NCBI GenBank assembly: GCA_026706345.1 | Contig: JAPOYX010000020.1 | Location: 1-64,000, forward strand | DNA length: 64,000 nt | Reading direction: 5' to 3' | From: Gemmatimonadota bacterium | GTDB lineage: Bacteria; JAAXHH01 | Shown: positions 27,516-35,611 of the stretch, in pieces | Numbering within the stretch: position 1 is the stretch's first letter | How the letters are laid out: the number at the start of each line of letters is the position of its first letter | Translations under genes and position numbers: made by a program | Notes under the pieces: model-generated | Databases searched by the model: none | What the model saw: only the letters and a program-made list of their open reading frames with translations | What the model was told of the DNA's origin: nothing

Positions 27516-27536
27516 ACACGGCGAAAAACGCCGTGT
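27516..27536 (-). repeat. Perfect 8-bp hairpin abutting a stop codon
   Basis: ACACGGCG, five-base loop, CGCCGTGT; the first base of the stem overlaps the TGA of the small coiled protein gene. No T-run follows, so it is more likely an mRNA 3'-end stabiliser preceding the true terminator at 27496-27456. Confidence 0.6.
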
Positions 27537-27874
27537 CAGGAGGCTTTCTTCTCCGTCTGTTCCGTATCCTCGCGGCGCAGTTCCTCTTCCCGGTCCGCTA
27601 TGTTCCCCTGCAACTCCTTGATGCGGTCCAGAATGCCCGTCACCTCCGTGTCTCCCGACACATCGGTGATACCGTCCTCGACTACCATCTGGTGGACACG
27701 GCCGCCCAGTTCGGTCAGCTGGTTGCGGATATCGGCCCGGGCCGACTGGATCTCCAGCTTGACCCGCCCCTTACGCGTGAGATCTTCCGCCATGTCCAGC
27801 GCGCCGGACAGACTTTTGCGGACGGTTTCGATCGGCCCGTCCAATTCCGACTTAATCGTTTGCCAGAGGTTCAT
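27536..27874 (-). CDS. Small coiled-coil protein of unknown function
   Basis: A 112-aa soluble protein, strongly charged and heptad-rich. Residues about 10-60 (LDGPIETVRKSLSGALDMAE onward) and 80-108 (ILDRIKELQGNIADREEEL) should form helices or coiled coils. There is no signal peptide or membrane segment. The pattern KVKLEIQSARADIRNQLTELG-like, with a hydrophobic face, recalls small phasin-like or YtxH-like stress proteins, but I see no defining motif. An AAGGAG site precedes the ATG at 27874. It is monocistronic with its own terminator, which suggests strong stand-alone expression. Confidence 0.7.
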   Translation of the reverse strand: MNLWQTIKSELDGPIETVRKSLSGALDMAEDLTRKGRVKLEIQSARADIRNQLTELGGRVHQMVVEDGITDVSGDTEVTGILDRIKELQGNIADREEELRREDTEQTEKKAS

Positions 27875-28002
27875 AACGGTGCTCCTTTATCTGGATCCTT
27901 CGTGGATCTTTGATCTGCGGTTTGCCGGATGAAAGGTCTTCTACAGGCTTAGACGCCCATTTCGCCTTCCGGGTTTCAGTATACCGACCCGGAGCTTCCC
28001 CG

Positions 28003-28692
28003 TCAACGATAGAGCGCGTATGCGATGATGTTGATCCCCATTCTGAAGGCGGTCTCCCGTTTCGCAGGCGGATCGTTGTGGGTCTTTTCGTCGGCCCAGC
28101 CGTCGCTCACATTGCTTTCGTACGTGTAATACACCACCAGGCGTCCGTCGTGGAAGAGCCCGAACCCCTGGGGCGGCTTTCCGTCGTGCTCATGATGTTT
28201 GGGCGGGCCGGCCGGGAAATCGTAGATGATGTGATAGATCGGGTGGGTGAAGGGCAACTCGACGAATTCCTGGTCGGGAAAGACTCGCTTCATCTCCCTG
28301 CGGAATGCCCTGTCCATGCCGTAGTCGTCATCGGCATAGAGGAATCCGCCGTGCGTGAGATACTTGCGCAGGTTCCGGACTTCCGGCCCGGTCCACTTCA
28401 CTTCGCCGTGGCCGGTCATGAAGAGGACGGGTGAAGAGAACAGCCGGTCGTCGGTCAGGGTAACGACGCGCTGATCCAGGTTCGTCTCGATGCCCGCGCG
28501 CAGTTGCAGTTCCCGGGCCAGGTTGGGAATCGCCTCGGGGTCGTTGTACCAGTCGCCCCCGCCGTCGTACTTCATCCGCGCAATAGTCAGCCTGCCGTTT
28601 TCGCTTTCAGCCGCTCCCCCTTCGGAATGCGTCCACCCCGAGGCGAGGCCGCAGAGCAGGAGGGCGGTCATCCATCTTTGAAAGGAGGTCAT
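28003..28692 (-). CDS. DUF4159 domain secreted protein
   Basis: A 229-aa exported protein from ATG 28692 (MTSFQRWMTALLLCGLASG signal peptide). The open frame upstream of this ATG merely overlaps the small membrane-protein gene in another frame. The mature region matches DUF4159: IARMKYDGGGDWYNDPEAIPN, VVTLTDDRLFSSPVLFMTGHG, LRKYLTHGGFLYADDDYGMD and MGINIIAYAL at the end. DUF4159 has a glutamine-amidotransferase-like fold and is often found beside AAA/MoxR and von Willebrand-factor genes in aerotolerance-type operons. No such partners are in view here. Function unknown. Confidence 0.88.
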   Translation of the reverse strand: MTSFQRWMTALLLCGLASGWTHSEGGAAESENGRLTIARMKYDGGGDWYNDPEAIPNLARELQLRAGIETNLDQRVVTLTDDRLFSSPVLFMTGHGEVKWTGPEVRNLRKYLTHGGFLYADDDYGMDRAFRREMKRVFPDQEFVELPFTHPIYHIIYDFPAGPPKHHEHDGKPPQGFGLFHDGRLVVYYTYESNVSDGWADEKTHNDPPAKRETAFRMGINIIAYALYR

Positions 28693-28708
28693 TGCGAAAA
28701 ACCTCCGA

Positions 28709-28885
28709 TCATCTGCGACCGCCGGTTCCGGTGGTCCGCCCCGGCCGCGCTCGGCCGCCCGGGCGGCGCCCGGGTGCGCGTACGCGCTGGCCGCCCCCCG
28801 CGAGGGCCATGAGGTAGACCAGGCCGATCGCCACAAGGCCCAGGATGATGGTACCAATCACGCTGAAACCAATCGTCGCCAGCAT
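28709..28885 (-). CDS. Small single-helix membrane protein
   Basis: A 58-aa protein from ATG 28885 with a clear AAGGAG six bases upstream; this ribosome site rules out a start 13 codons earlier. Residues 5-28 (IGFSVIGTIILGLVAIGLVYL) form one membrane helix. The tail is Gly/Arg/Pro-rich and strongly positive, placing the C-terminus in the cytoplasm or against nucleic acid or lipid. It ends 16 bases before the DUF4159 gene, so the two are probably co-transcribed. No family recognised. Confidence 0.6.
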   Translation of the reverse strand: MLATIGFSVIGTIILGLVAIGLVYLMALAGGGQRVRAPGRRPGGRARPGRTTGTGGRR

Positions 28886-28910
28886 ACTTTCTCCTTCGTG
28901 CCGCTTGTAT

Positions 28911-29001
28911 GTTCCGCTGCTCAAACGTACGTAAACAAACCGTGCGCTGCTTAAACCATATTACTCTAACGTGCGCCGCTCCAACGTCCGTTGCTTAAAC
29001 C
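28911..29001. repeat. Three degenerate ~30-bp direct repeats in an intergenic gap
   Basis: Units at 28911-28941, 28942-28970 and 28971-29001 share GT-x-CGC-GCT at the left and a CTAAC or AAACC end. They lie between the DacA-like gene and the small membrane-protein gene, upstream of the latter. Possibly a protein-binding array for that promoter; divergence is high. Confidence 0.4.
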
Positions 29002-29045
29002 GCGTCCGGTCGGAAGCCGCTCACTCGTCTTCGTTGCGATACCGG

Positions 29046-30059
29046 CTACCCGTCGACCCTCGCGGGCCGTTCGGTGTCCTTCATGCTCCAGTCCAGCAGG
29101 CGCCTCATGTCCGTGAACCGGGTCCGGCTGGTCGGCCCGCCAAGAATAACGGCGTAAATGTCATCGCCCGAGTCGCCAAGCGCCCGCATGACGAGACAGT
29201 ATCCGGCCCTGCGGATATAACCGGTTTTGCTCCCGACACCCTCCCACTGCCTTTCGGACGCCGTATCGCGCACCAGCCGATTGGTGGTCCGGATGGTATG
29301 CGTGCGCCTGTTCGTTCCGAACCTGTACTCCCGGGCCAACAGGATTTCCGCCAGCAGTTCGTCCTGCAGCGCGGTCCACAGGAGGGCCACGCAATCCACT
29401 GCCGTAGATACATTGCCCGCGTCCAGCCCCGTGGGTTCGGTAAAACGGGAGTTTGACAGGCCAAGCGAGGCCGCCGTCTCATTCATGCGGTCCACAAATA
29501 CTTCCATGGTCAGGCCCGATGCACGTGCCAGCGCGCGCGCCGCCGCGTTGTCCGAAGCGATCAGGGTGGCGTAGAGCAGATCCGTCGCCGAGACCTGTTC
29601 CCTGTACCTGAGTTTCGTCCAGTTCGCCCGGTATACGTCCTTTCGCCTAATACTCACGCGCTTTTCAAGATCCGGATTCATCCGCATGTAGGTCACCGCG
29701 GTCATCAGCTTCGTGATACTCGCGACCGGGAACGGCGATGTGGCATTCTTCTGGTAGATCACCTCGCCCTTCTGGATGTCGATGACAAGCGCGGCCCGGG
29801 CACGTACGCGGATTTCCGCCCGCCGCGCGGTTGATCTGGCGGCCGGCGCCTCGGCCCTGTCGGGGGAAGTTTCACCGGCAGCCGGCACGGACGCATGTAT
29901 CTCTTCGGCCGGGACTTCAACCCCGTTCGATACGCTCCCCGGGGTAAGCCCGAAGGCGGGTCCCGTGTTCGTAAAGGCTGAAACGGCTGAAACGGCAGAA
30001 AGCAGCAAGGCGCAGGATACCCATGACGCCCCGGGCCAGATCGATGCGGCTCTGTTCAT
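29046..30059 (-). CDS. D-alanyl-D-alanine carboxypeptidase (peptidase S11)
   Basis: A 337-aa penicillin-binding protein that trims the terminal D-Ala of peptidoglycan stem peptides. Catalytic motifs are intact: SITK at 114-117, SDN at 169-171 and KTG at 278-280. An N-terminal hydrophobic segment (about 11-29) acts as signal or anchor and is followed by a disordered Ala/Pro linker to about residue 75. The protein ends soon after the catalytic domain, so it lacks the C-terminal beta domain and amphipathic helix of E. coli DacA. It starts 34 bases after the c-di-AMP cyclase gene, linking two cell-wall functions in one transcript. Confidence 0.93.
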   Translation of the reverse strand: MNRAASIWPGASWVSCALLLSAVSAVSAFTNTGPAFGLTPGSVSNGVEVPAEEIHASVPAAGETSPDRAEAPAARSTARRAEIRVRARAALVIDIQKGEVIYQKNATSPFPVASITKLMTAVTYMRMNPDLEKRVSIRRKDVYRANWTKLRYREQVSATDLLYATLIASDNAAARALARASGLTMEVFVDRMNETAASLGLSNSRFTEPTGLDAGNVSTAVDCVALLWTALQDELLAEILLAREYRFGTNRRTHTIRTTNRLVRDTASERQWEGVGSKTGYIRRAGYCLVMRALGDSGDDIYAVILGGPTSRTRFTDMRRLLDWSMKDTERPARVDG

Positions 30060-30093
30060 AGGTTGTGATTATAGGACGGGGGATATCTCTAAG

Positions 30094-31662
30094 TCAAGGT
30101 GAATCAAGCCGGTTGTCCCGGCGCGCCCGCAGGGAAGACGCAACCTGATTCGGGCCATCTGCCCCTTCCGAGACCGACTGACCCGCTCCGACGGGTTGCA
30201 GATCGATATGGACCCTGACCTCGCGGTTCTCGATACTGAACGACGTAAAGGACAGATCCGGCGGCAGGATTTTCAGCCGGCAATCGAAGATCCGGCTGGC
30301 GGTAAGTTCGGAAAGCTCGATCGAGGGCGAAGTCACCACCCGCTCGATCTGGTCGAGTTCCATTTCCCGGCCCGTTATAGGCACCGAGGGCGGTTCAACG
30401 GTGACACGCAGGATTTCCAGACCCTCCGGGAGTTTACCCGACAGTTCGTGATCGATCATGATTCGCCTGCTCACGATGCGATCGGAGTTGACGGTGAGGA
30501 TTCTCGGATCGATCGAGGTGGCTTCGAAACCGAAAGGCAATTCGACGTTCGCTTCCGTGAGGGGCATGGTATGGGTCCGGGGCTCGATATCGTCCAGATC
30601 GACCATTACGCGTACCTGATCCGCCGTAAGCGTGGATATACTGCCCTGGGGACCCCGAACCCATACGTTCACCTCGTTGGGCGAAATGCTGATCAACTCG
30701 ATGTTCGCCGGGATGTTCTGAAACTCCAGCGCGGCGGTTATGGGTACTTCGGAGCGTTGCTGTCCGATCAGGACAAACCAGAGCAGGCAGGCTAATCCGA
30801 TGGACGCCAGTTTGGCGGTAAGGTTGTTGCGATTGAACCGGTATCCCGACCGGAGGGTGACGATTTTATCTATTGCTTCCCGCAGCGACGGCCTGCTCCG
30901 GGGAATCTCGATCGGCAGCAACGATTTTTCCAGCATCTGCCATAGTTTTTCCCGGTCGGCCACGGCCGATATATCGCCGCCGGAAGCCACGGACACTTCG
31001 CCGCTTTCTTCGGACACCACGACGCAGAACGTATCGCCGAGTTCCGACACGCCCAGGGCTGCCCGGTGCCGCGTGCCGTACCGGGGGGGAAGATGGTCCC
31101 TGGTCGAAAGCGGCAGATAGGTGGCGGCTTCGACCACACGATCCTTCTCCACGATAATCGCGCCGTCGTGAATCGGCGAAGACGGATGAAAGATGCTGAC
31201 GATCAATTCCTGGCTCACAAGGCTGTCGAGCTTGACGCCATGCTGAACGACTCCGGAGATTCCGGTCGCCCGGGGGAAGACCAGCAGGCCGCCGATGCGT
31301 TTCTCCGACAATTCGAAACAGGCCTCGGTTATCTCCTTCAGAATGCGCCGGGAGATGGGACTGGATTGAAGTCTGAAAATGACCAGGGGGCTGACCCGCT
31401 CCAGCAACTGCCTGATTTCCGGCTGGAAGACGACAATGATCAGGATCAGGATAACACCGAGGAGGTACTGCAGAATCTGGCTGGTCAGGAGCAGTCCGCT
31501 CCAATTCGCGATGCTGTAAAGGATGCCCAGGCCGCCCAGGCCGATCAGGATATGATAAGCCCGCGTGCCCTTCAGCCACATGTAGAGAAAGTAGATCAGG
31601 GCCGCTATGATGAATATGTCCAGCAGGCTGATCAGGTTGATCAGGTTGATCAGTTCAAACAT
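30094..31662 (-). CDS. cdaA: CdaA-type diadenylate cyclase fused to YbbR (CdaR-like) domains
   Basis: A 522-aa protein. Residues 1-90 hold three membrane helices and 95-260 the DAC domain with the active-site motifs DGA (166-168) and RHR (198-200). That is the CdaA arrangement making c-di-AMP from two ATP. A fourth helix at about 287-303 (LASIGLACLLWFVLIG) leads to an extracytoplasmic part with YbbR-like repeats (EVPITAALEFQNIPANIEL, EVNVWVRGPQ, IEPRTHTMPLTEANVELP). In Firmicutes CdaA and its YbbR regulator CdaR are separate neighbouring genes; here they form one chain. The DacA-type carboxypeptidase follows. c-di-AMP typically controls potassium and wall homeostasis. Confidence 0.93.
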   Translation of the reverse strand: MFELINLINLISLLDIFIIAALIYFLYMWLKGTRAYHILIGLGGLGILYSIANWSGLLLTSQILQYLLGVILILIIVVFQPEIRQLLERVSPLVIFRLQSSPISRRILKEITEACFELSEKRIGGLLVFPRATGISGVVQHGVKLDSLVSQELIVSIFHPSSPIHDGAIIVEKDRVVEAATYLPLSTRDHLPPRYGTRHRAALGVSELGDTFCVVVSEESGEVSVASGGDISAVADREKLWQMLEKSLLPIEIPRSRPSLREAIDKIVTLRSGYRFNRNNLTAKLASIGLACLLWFVLIGQQRSEVPITAALEFQNIPANIELISISPNEVNVWVRGPQGSISTLTADQVRVMVDLDDIEPRTHTMPLTEANVELPFGFEATSIDPRILTVNSDRIVSRRIMIDHELSGKLPEGLEILRVTVEPPSVPITGREMELDQIERVVTSPSIELSELTASRIFDCRLKILPPDLSFTSFSIENREVRVHIDLQPVGAGQSVSEGADGPNQVASSLRARRDNRLDSP

Positions 31663-31824
31663 CGAAGGGGATCCCCCGGATTGATGGTCATGTCATGCAA
31701 CAACACGTGTTGACAGGCGTTCATCCATATCAGGAGCTCATTCATATAAAGATAAGAGCATATGGAACTTTTGCCAATAAAACGATTTCCGGTCCAGGCC
31801 TCCGTCAAACGGGCTGCCTGCTCC

Positions 31825-31874
31825 GGGAAGAAGGTGCCGCCCGCTCACCGGGAAGGAGGTGCCGCCCGCTCACC
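31825..31874. repeat. 25-bp tandem repeat spanning the DUF502 stop codon
   Basis: Two direct copies (31825-31849 and 31850-31874) differ at one base. On the minus strand the left-hand plus-strand copy carries the TGA of the DUF502 gene and the other encodes its last residues, because 25 is not a multiple of three. A simple slippage duplication at the gene's end. Confidence 0.85.
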
Positions 31875-32534
31875 GGGCCGCAGCGAAGGCAGGGTCAGTA
31901 CGTTGCTGAACGCCGTTCCGCCCGAAACAACGAATTCCAGGGCTTCCTCGACGGGCAGATCCACGGGTATCACGTCCCGCCGCGGCACGATCACAACACG
32001 CCCTGCCGCGGGATTCGGGGTGTTGGGCACGAATACGCTGACCAGTTCCTTCCGGTTGTCTTCACTCGGGATCTCGCCGACAATGAAAGCGACCATCCAT
32101 GCGCCGCGCCGCGGATACTCCACCAGCACCGTCTTCCAGATCCGCGTCTCCCCCGCCATGGTGAAGGTGTCCAGCAGCTTCTTGACCGTGTGGTACACCC
32201 TCCGCGCGACCGGCAGCCGCATCACCTGGTCCTCGAACCAGGCGATCACCCGCCTGCCCAACACGTTGGACGCCACGAAGCCGGCCAGGTAGATCACGAC
32301 CAGCATGAGCAGGATCCCGAGTCCGGGTATGCGCGTGTCCAGGCCCAGCAGCCCGCGAATGACCGGCGCCACGAAGGAATCGAGCCAGGTCAGCAGCCAG
32401 CTCAGCACAGCCACCGTGGCCGTCAGGGGAACCAGCGCGATAAGGCCCGATACCATCGTACGCTTTATGTTCTGGCGGATGCGGGCTAACGCGGACTGAC
32501 GCCTGGGCTTGGGATCCAGATTGAAGGTGGACAT
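31845..32534 (-). CDS. DUF502 family membrane protein
   Basis: A 229-aa protein from ATG 32534; a GTG five codons upstream is also possible. Two membrane segments are clear: about 28-52 (SGLIALVPLTATVAVLSWLL) and about 75-97 (LGILLMLVVIYLAGFVASNV). The DUF502 marks follow: RLPVARRVYHTVKKLLDTF, VLVEYPRRGAWMVAFIVGE, VFVPNTPNPAAGRVVIVPR and LPVEEALEFVVSGG. Members are conserved in many bacteria and in plants (COV family), and none has an assigned reaction. The last residues are shaped by a 25-bp tandem repeat. Confidence 0.92.
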   Translation of the reverse strand: MSTFNLDPKPRRQSALARIRQNIKRTMVSGLIALVPLTATVAVLSWLLTWLDSFVAPVIRGLLGLDTRIPGLGILLMLVVIYLAGFVASNVLGRRVIAWFEDQVMRLPVARRVYHTVKKLLDTFTMAGETRIWKTVLVEYPRRGAWMVAFIVGEIPSEDNRKELVSVFVPNTPNPAAGRVVIVPRRDVIPVDLPVEEALEFVVSGGTAFSNVLTLPSLRPGERAAPPSR

Positions 32535-32673
32535 GATACGCACCGCCACTCGGAGTGTTCACTCGGTGCAGCCGGCGGCGATCTTGTGACTGCGTGACTA
32601 TCCAGCCAGCCAGCGATGCGGTTCCGGCCACTTCTGCTCTCCCATATAGTACGCGTTTTCCGGTTCGTTGGTT

Positions 32674-34389
32674 CTACACCTTGAACAGTTGCCCCATTCT
32701 CTTCCCCAATACTTTACTTGTAATTAGCAAACTGCATGCCAAAAGGACCATGCCCAGCATGCCCATGGCACTGGCCATGTAGGGTCCGTCCGCGATGCGG
32801 CCCATAAGACTGTATATGGCCTTGGTAATGGGATAGTACTGTTCCTTGATGGCCAGGATCAGGCTGTCGCTCACTTCCAGCATGGCGAAGGAAAAGGAAA
32901 GGATGGCGCCGGCGGCCACGTTGGCGAGCACGAGGGGCATGGTGATCTTCCAGAGCGTCCGCAAGGGGCCGGCCCCCATGTTCATGGAGGCCTCTTCCAG
33001 GGTGATGCTCATCTGCTGGAAACCGGCATAGGCCGCCCGGACCATGTAGGGCAGGCGCCGCACGGCGTACGCGATGATCAGCAGGGGTATGGGGGAAACA
33101 CGGACGTCCAGCACCGTACCCGAAAAACCGGAGATGTATCCGAAGGCGAGTACCAGGCCCGGCAGGGCGAGGGGCAGCATGGCCACGGCGTCCAGCGCGT
33201 CCCGGAACGGAAAGCGCCGGCGCGTGAGCAGATAGGCGATGGCGACCCCCAGCAGGATGTCGATCATTGTGCTCATCACACTCAGCCAGAGGCTGTTCTT
33301 GATGGAGAGCAGAGTCAGGTCATGCTCGAAGATCTGACCGTAGTAGGCCGTGGTGTAGTCGGAGGGAAGCACGGTCATGAACCATCGCTCGGTGACGGAA
33401 GTGAGGACCACGCTCAGGTGGGGAATCAGCGCAATGCCGGTGATGGACAGGAGCATGCCCCATATCAGCACGGTCTCGAGGCTCGTCGCGCGCCGCGAGG
33501 CCGACATCACGTGTCCTCGGGCGACCATTTCGTAGTGGCGGCCGCCGAAGAACTTCTTGGACAGGTAGAACAGGGCCAGGGTGACCAGGACGACGAAGAC
33601 GACCAGGGCGTATCCCAGGGGATTCCCGTGGATGTCGGTGGACATGTTGAAGATCTGGACCGCCACGACCTCGCGGAACTCGAAGATCAGCGGCGTGCCC
33701 AGATCCGTGAAGGCCCAGATGAATACGATGATCGCGCCGGCGAAATATCCGGGCAGCATAAGCGGGAATGTGATGGTGCGAAACAGGCGGAAGCCGCCCG
33801 CGCCCACGTTACGCGCCGACTCTTCCAGACTGGGGTCCACGTTGGCCAGCCCGGCGGCGATGTTCAGGTACATGATGGGGTAGAGGTGCAGCGCCTCGAG
33901 GATGACGACGCCCCAGAATCCGCCGCCTCCGAACCAGTCGATGGGCGCGTCGATGAGGCCCGTTTCGAGGAGGAACAGGTTGATCGAGCCGAACCGGGCG
34001 AACATCTGCTTCATTCCGATGGCGCCCACGAAGGGCGGCATGATCATGGGCACGAGGGCGAGTCCGCCCAGGAGCCCCTTGCCGATGAAATCGTACCGTA
34101 CGAGAGCGACGGCCATAGGCAGGCTGATGATCGTCGTCAGGGCGGTGGTGACGATGCCCAGCTCGAAACTGTTCAACAGGGCGCGCTGCTGGACCGGGCT
34201 CTGCAGCATCAGTCCGAAGAACTCCATGGAGAACCGTTCGTCCGTGTAGAAGGCGTTCAACAGGACGTGGAGAAGCGGATAGAACAGGAATAGGCCGAAG
34301 AACAGGACGAGAATGCCCAGGACGGCGATGACGCCGGGGGTCAGGTCCGACAGATCGAATCGGTTACGGGGCATGGGGGTATGCTTCAC
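32674..34389 (-). CDS. ABC transporter permease with two fused permease domains (Fe3+/aminophosphonate type)
   Basis: A 571-aa protein with twelve or so helices and two BPD_transp_1 domains. Each has an EAA-type loop: EESARNVGAGGFRLFRTITFPLM in the first half (about 190-213) and EEASMNMGAGPLRTLWKITMPLV in the second (about 480-502). This tandem layout is typical of FbpB/ThiP-type importers for ferric iron, thiamine or phosphonates. It follows its ATPase gene by seven bases. The binding protein is encoded two genes upstream. The substrate may be iron or a small anion; sequence alone does not decide. Confidence 0.93.
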   Translation of the reverse strand: MKHTPMPRNRFDLSDLTPGVIAVLGILVLFFGLFLFYPLLHVLLNAFYTDERFSMEFFGLMLQSPVQQRALLNSFELGIVTTALTTIISLPMAVALVRYDFIGKGLLGGLALVPMIMPPFVGAIGMKQMFARFGSINLFLLETGLIDAPIDWFGGGGFWGVVILEALHLYPIMYLNIAAGLANVDPSLEESARNVGAGGFRLFRTITFPLMLPGYFAGAIIVFIWAFTDLGTPLIFEFREVVAVQIFNMSTDIHGNPLGYALVVFVVLVTLALFYLSKKFFGGRHYEMVARGHVMSASRRATSLETVLIWGMLLSITGIALIPHLSVVLTSVTERWFMTVLPSDYTTAYYGQIFEHDLTLLSIKNSLWLSVMSTMIDILLGVAIAYLLTRRRFPFRDALDAVAMLPLALPGLVLAFGYISGFSGTVLDVRVSPIPLLIIAYAVRRLPYMVRAAYAGFQQMSITLEEASMNMGAGPLRTLWKITMPLVLANVAAGAILSFSFAMLEVSDSLILAIKEQYYPITKAIYSLMGRIADGPYMASAMGMLGMVLLACSLLITSKVLGKRMGQLFKV

Positions 34390-34396
34390 GGTATCC

Positions 34397-35500
34397 CTAT
34401 CCGGGTTTCCCGAGTACGACGACCTGCGCGGCGTCGTACTTCAGACGGATGGACGCACCGGCCCCGGCACGTCGCCGGCCGGGCTGATGATCCACCATTT
34501 TGACCAGCGTGCCGTCATCCAGCCGGACCGAATACTGCTCGTGTTCACCGAGGTACATGGTCTGCTGGACGACCCCGGCCAGGATGTTCTCGTCTCCGCC
34601 GTCCGCGCCGTCATCGCCGTCCGTGCCGTCCGGTTTCAGGATCCGTATCGTCTCGGGCCGGATGGAACAGACGACTTCGTCACCCGGCGACAGACTTTCG
34701 GCGGGTTCCGCCGTCGAGTGAATCACTCCCACGGCCGTCTCCACCGCCAGGGGCGTTTCCGCGCGCGTCAATTTGCCGGCCACGAAGTTCGTCTCCCCGA
34801 TGAAGTCGGCTACGAAAGCACTCGCCGGCCGGGTGTAGATCGAACGCGGGTCACCGGTCTGCGCAACGGCCCCCATATCCATGACGGCCATGCGGTCCGC
34901 CATGGAAAGCGCTTCCTTCTGGTCGTGGGTCACATAGATCATCGTCATGCCGGTCTCGTCGTGAATACGCCGGATCTCGTCGCGCATTTCCAGCCGGAGC
35001 CTGGCGTCCAGGTTGGACAGAGGCTCGTCGAGCAGCACCACGCCGGGTTGGATCACGAGGGCCCGGGCAAGGGCCACGCGCTGCTGCTGCCCGCCGGACA
35101 ACTGGTTCGGCGACCGCTCCCCGTAGGCTTCCATCCGCACCATCCTGAGCGCCTCCGAGACGCGGTCCTTCTGTTCTGAAGACGGCACCTTCCGCAGGCC
35201 GAGTCCATAGGCCACGTTCTCCCAGACGGACATGTGCGGCCAGAGGGCGTAGTTCTGGAAGACCATTCCCGTGTTCCGCCTGTGGGGAGGCGTGCGGGTT
35301 ACGTCCTGGTCGTCGAACAGGATGCTTCCCGTATCGGGCGCATAGAACCCGGCGATCAGTCGCAGGACAGTGGTCTTGCCACAGCCGGAAGGACCCAGGA
35401 GAAAGAACAGCTCGCCTCTCGCGATCTTCAGCGATACGTCGTCAACCGCCGTCACTTCGCCGAATTTCCGGGTTATTCCCTGCAGAGTCAGTCTCACCAT
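34397..35500 (-). CDS. ABC transporter ATPase (FbpC/PotA type) with TOBE domain
   Basis: A 367-aa ATPase from ATG 35500 (MVRLTLQGITRKFGEV); an upstream ATG at 35548 adds 16 unlike residues. Walker A GPSGCGKTT (about 35-43), Q-loop MVFQNYALWPHM, signature LSGGQQQRVALARAL, Walker B VVLLDEPLSNLD and the H-loop TMIYVTHDQKEAL are all present. The C-terminal TOBE domain covers about 280-360, with a short Asp/Gly-rich insertion (DGTDGDDGADGG) that is unusual. Partner of the fused permease downstream and the anchored binding protein upstream. Confidence 0.94.
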   Translation of the reverse strand: MVRLTLQGITRKFGEVTAVDDVSLKIARGELFFLLGPSGCGKTTVLRLIAGFYAPDTGSILFDDQDVTRTPPHRRNTGMVFQNYALWPHMSVWENVAYGLGLRKVPSSEQKDRVSEALRMVRMEAYGERSPNQLSGGQQQRVALARALVIQPGVVLLDEPLSNLDARLRLEMRDEIRRIHDETGMTMIYVTHDQKEALSMADRMAVMDMGAVAQTGDPRSIYTRPASAFVADFIGETNFVAGKLTRAETPLAVETAVGVIHSTAEPAESLSPGDEVVCSIRPETIRILKPDGTDGDDGADGGDENILAGVVQQTMYLGEHEQYSVRLDDGTLVKMVDHQPGRRRAGAGASIRLKYDAAQVVVLGKPG

Positions 35501-35611
35501 ATTCGGTATCCCAAGATATGAAAAAGCATTCAGGGTATGAAAAAACACGCATCCGCCGCGCGGTCTGCGACGGACGAAACCGGACCGTTCGACGGGGCGG
35601 ATCCCGGGTCT

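Noticed and set aside
31698-31709. 12-bp palindrome CAACACGTGTTG upstream of the c-di-AMP cyclase gene
   Set aside because: An isolated E-box-like palindrome with no second copy and no identifiable regulator; too short to call an operator.
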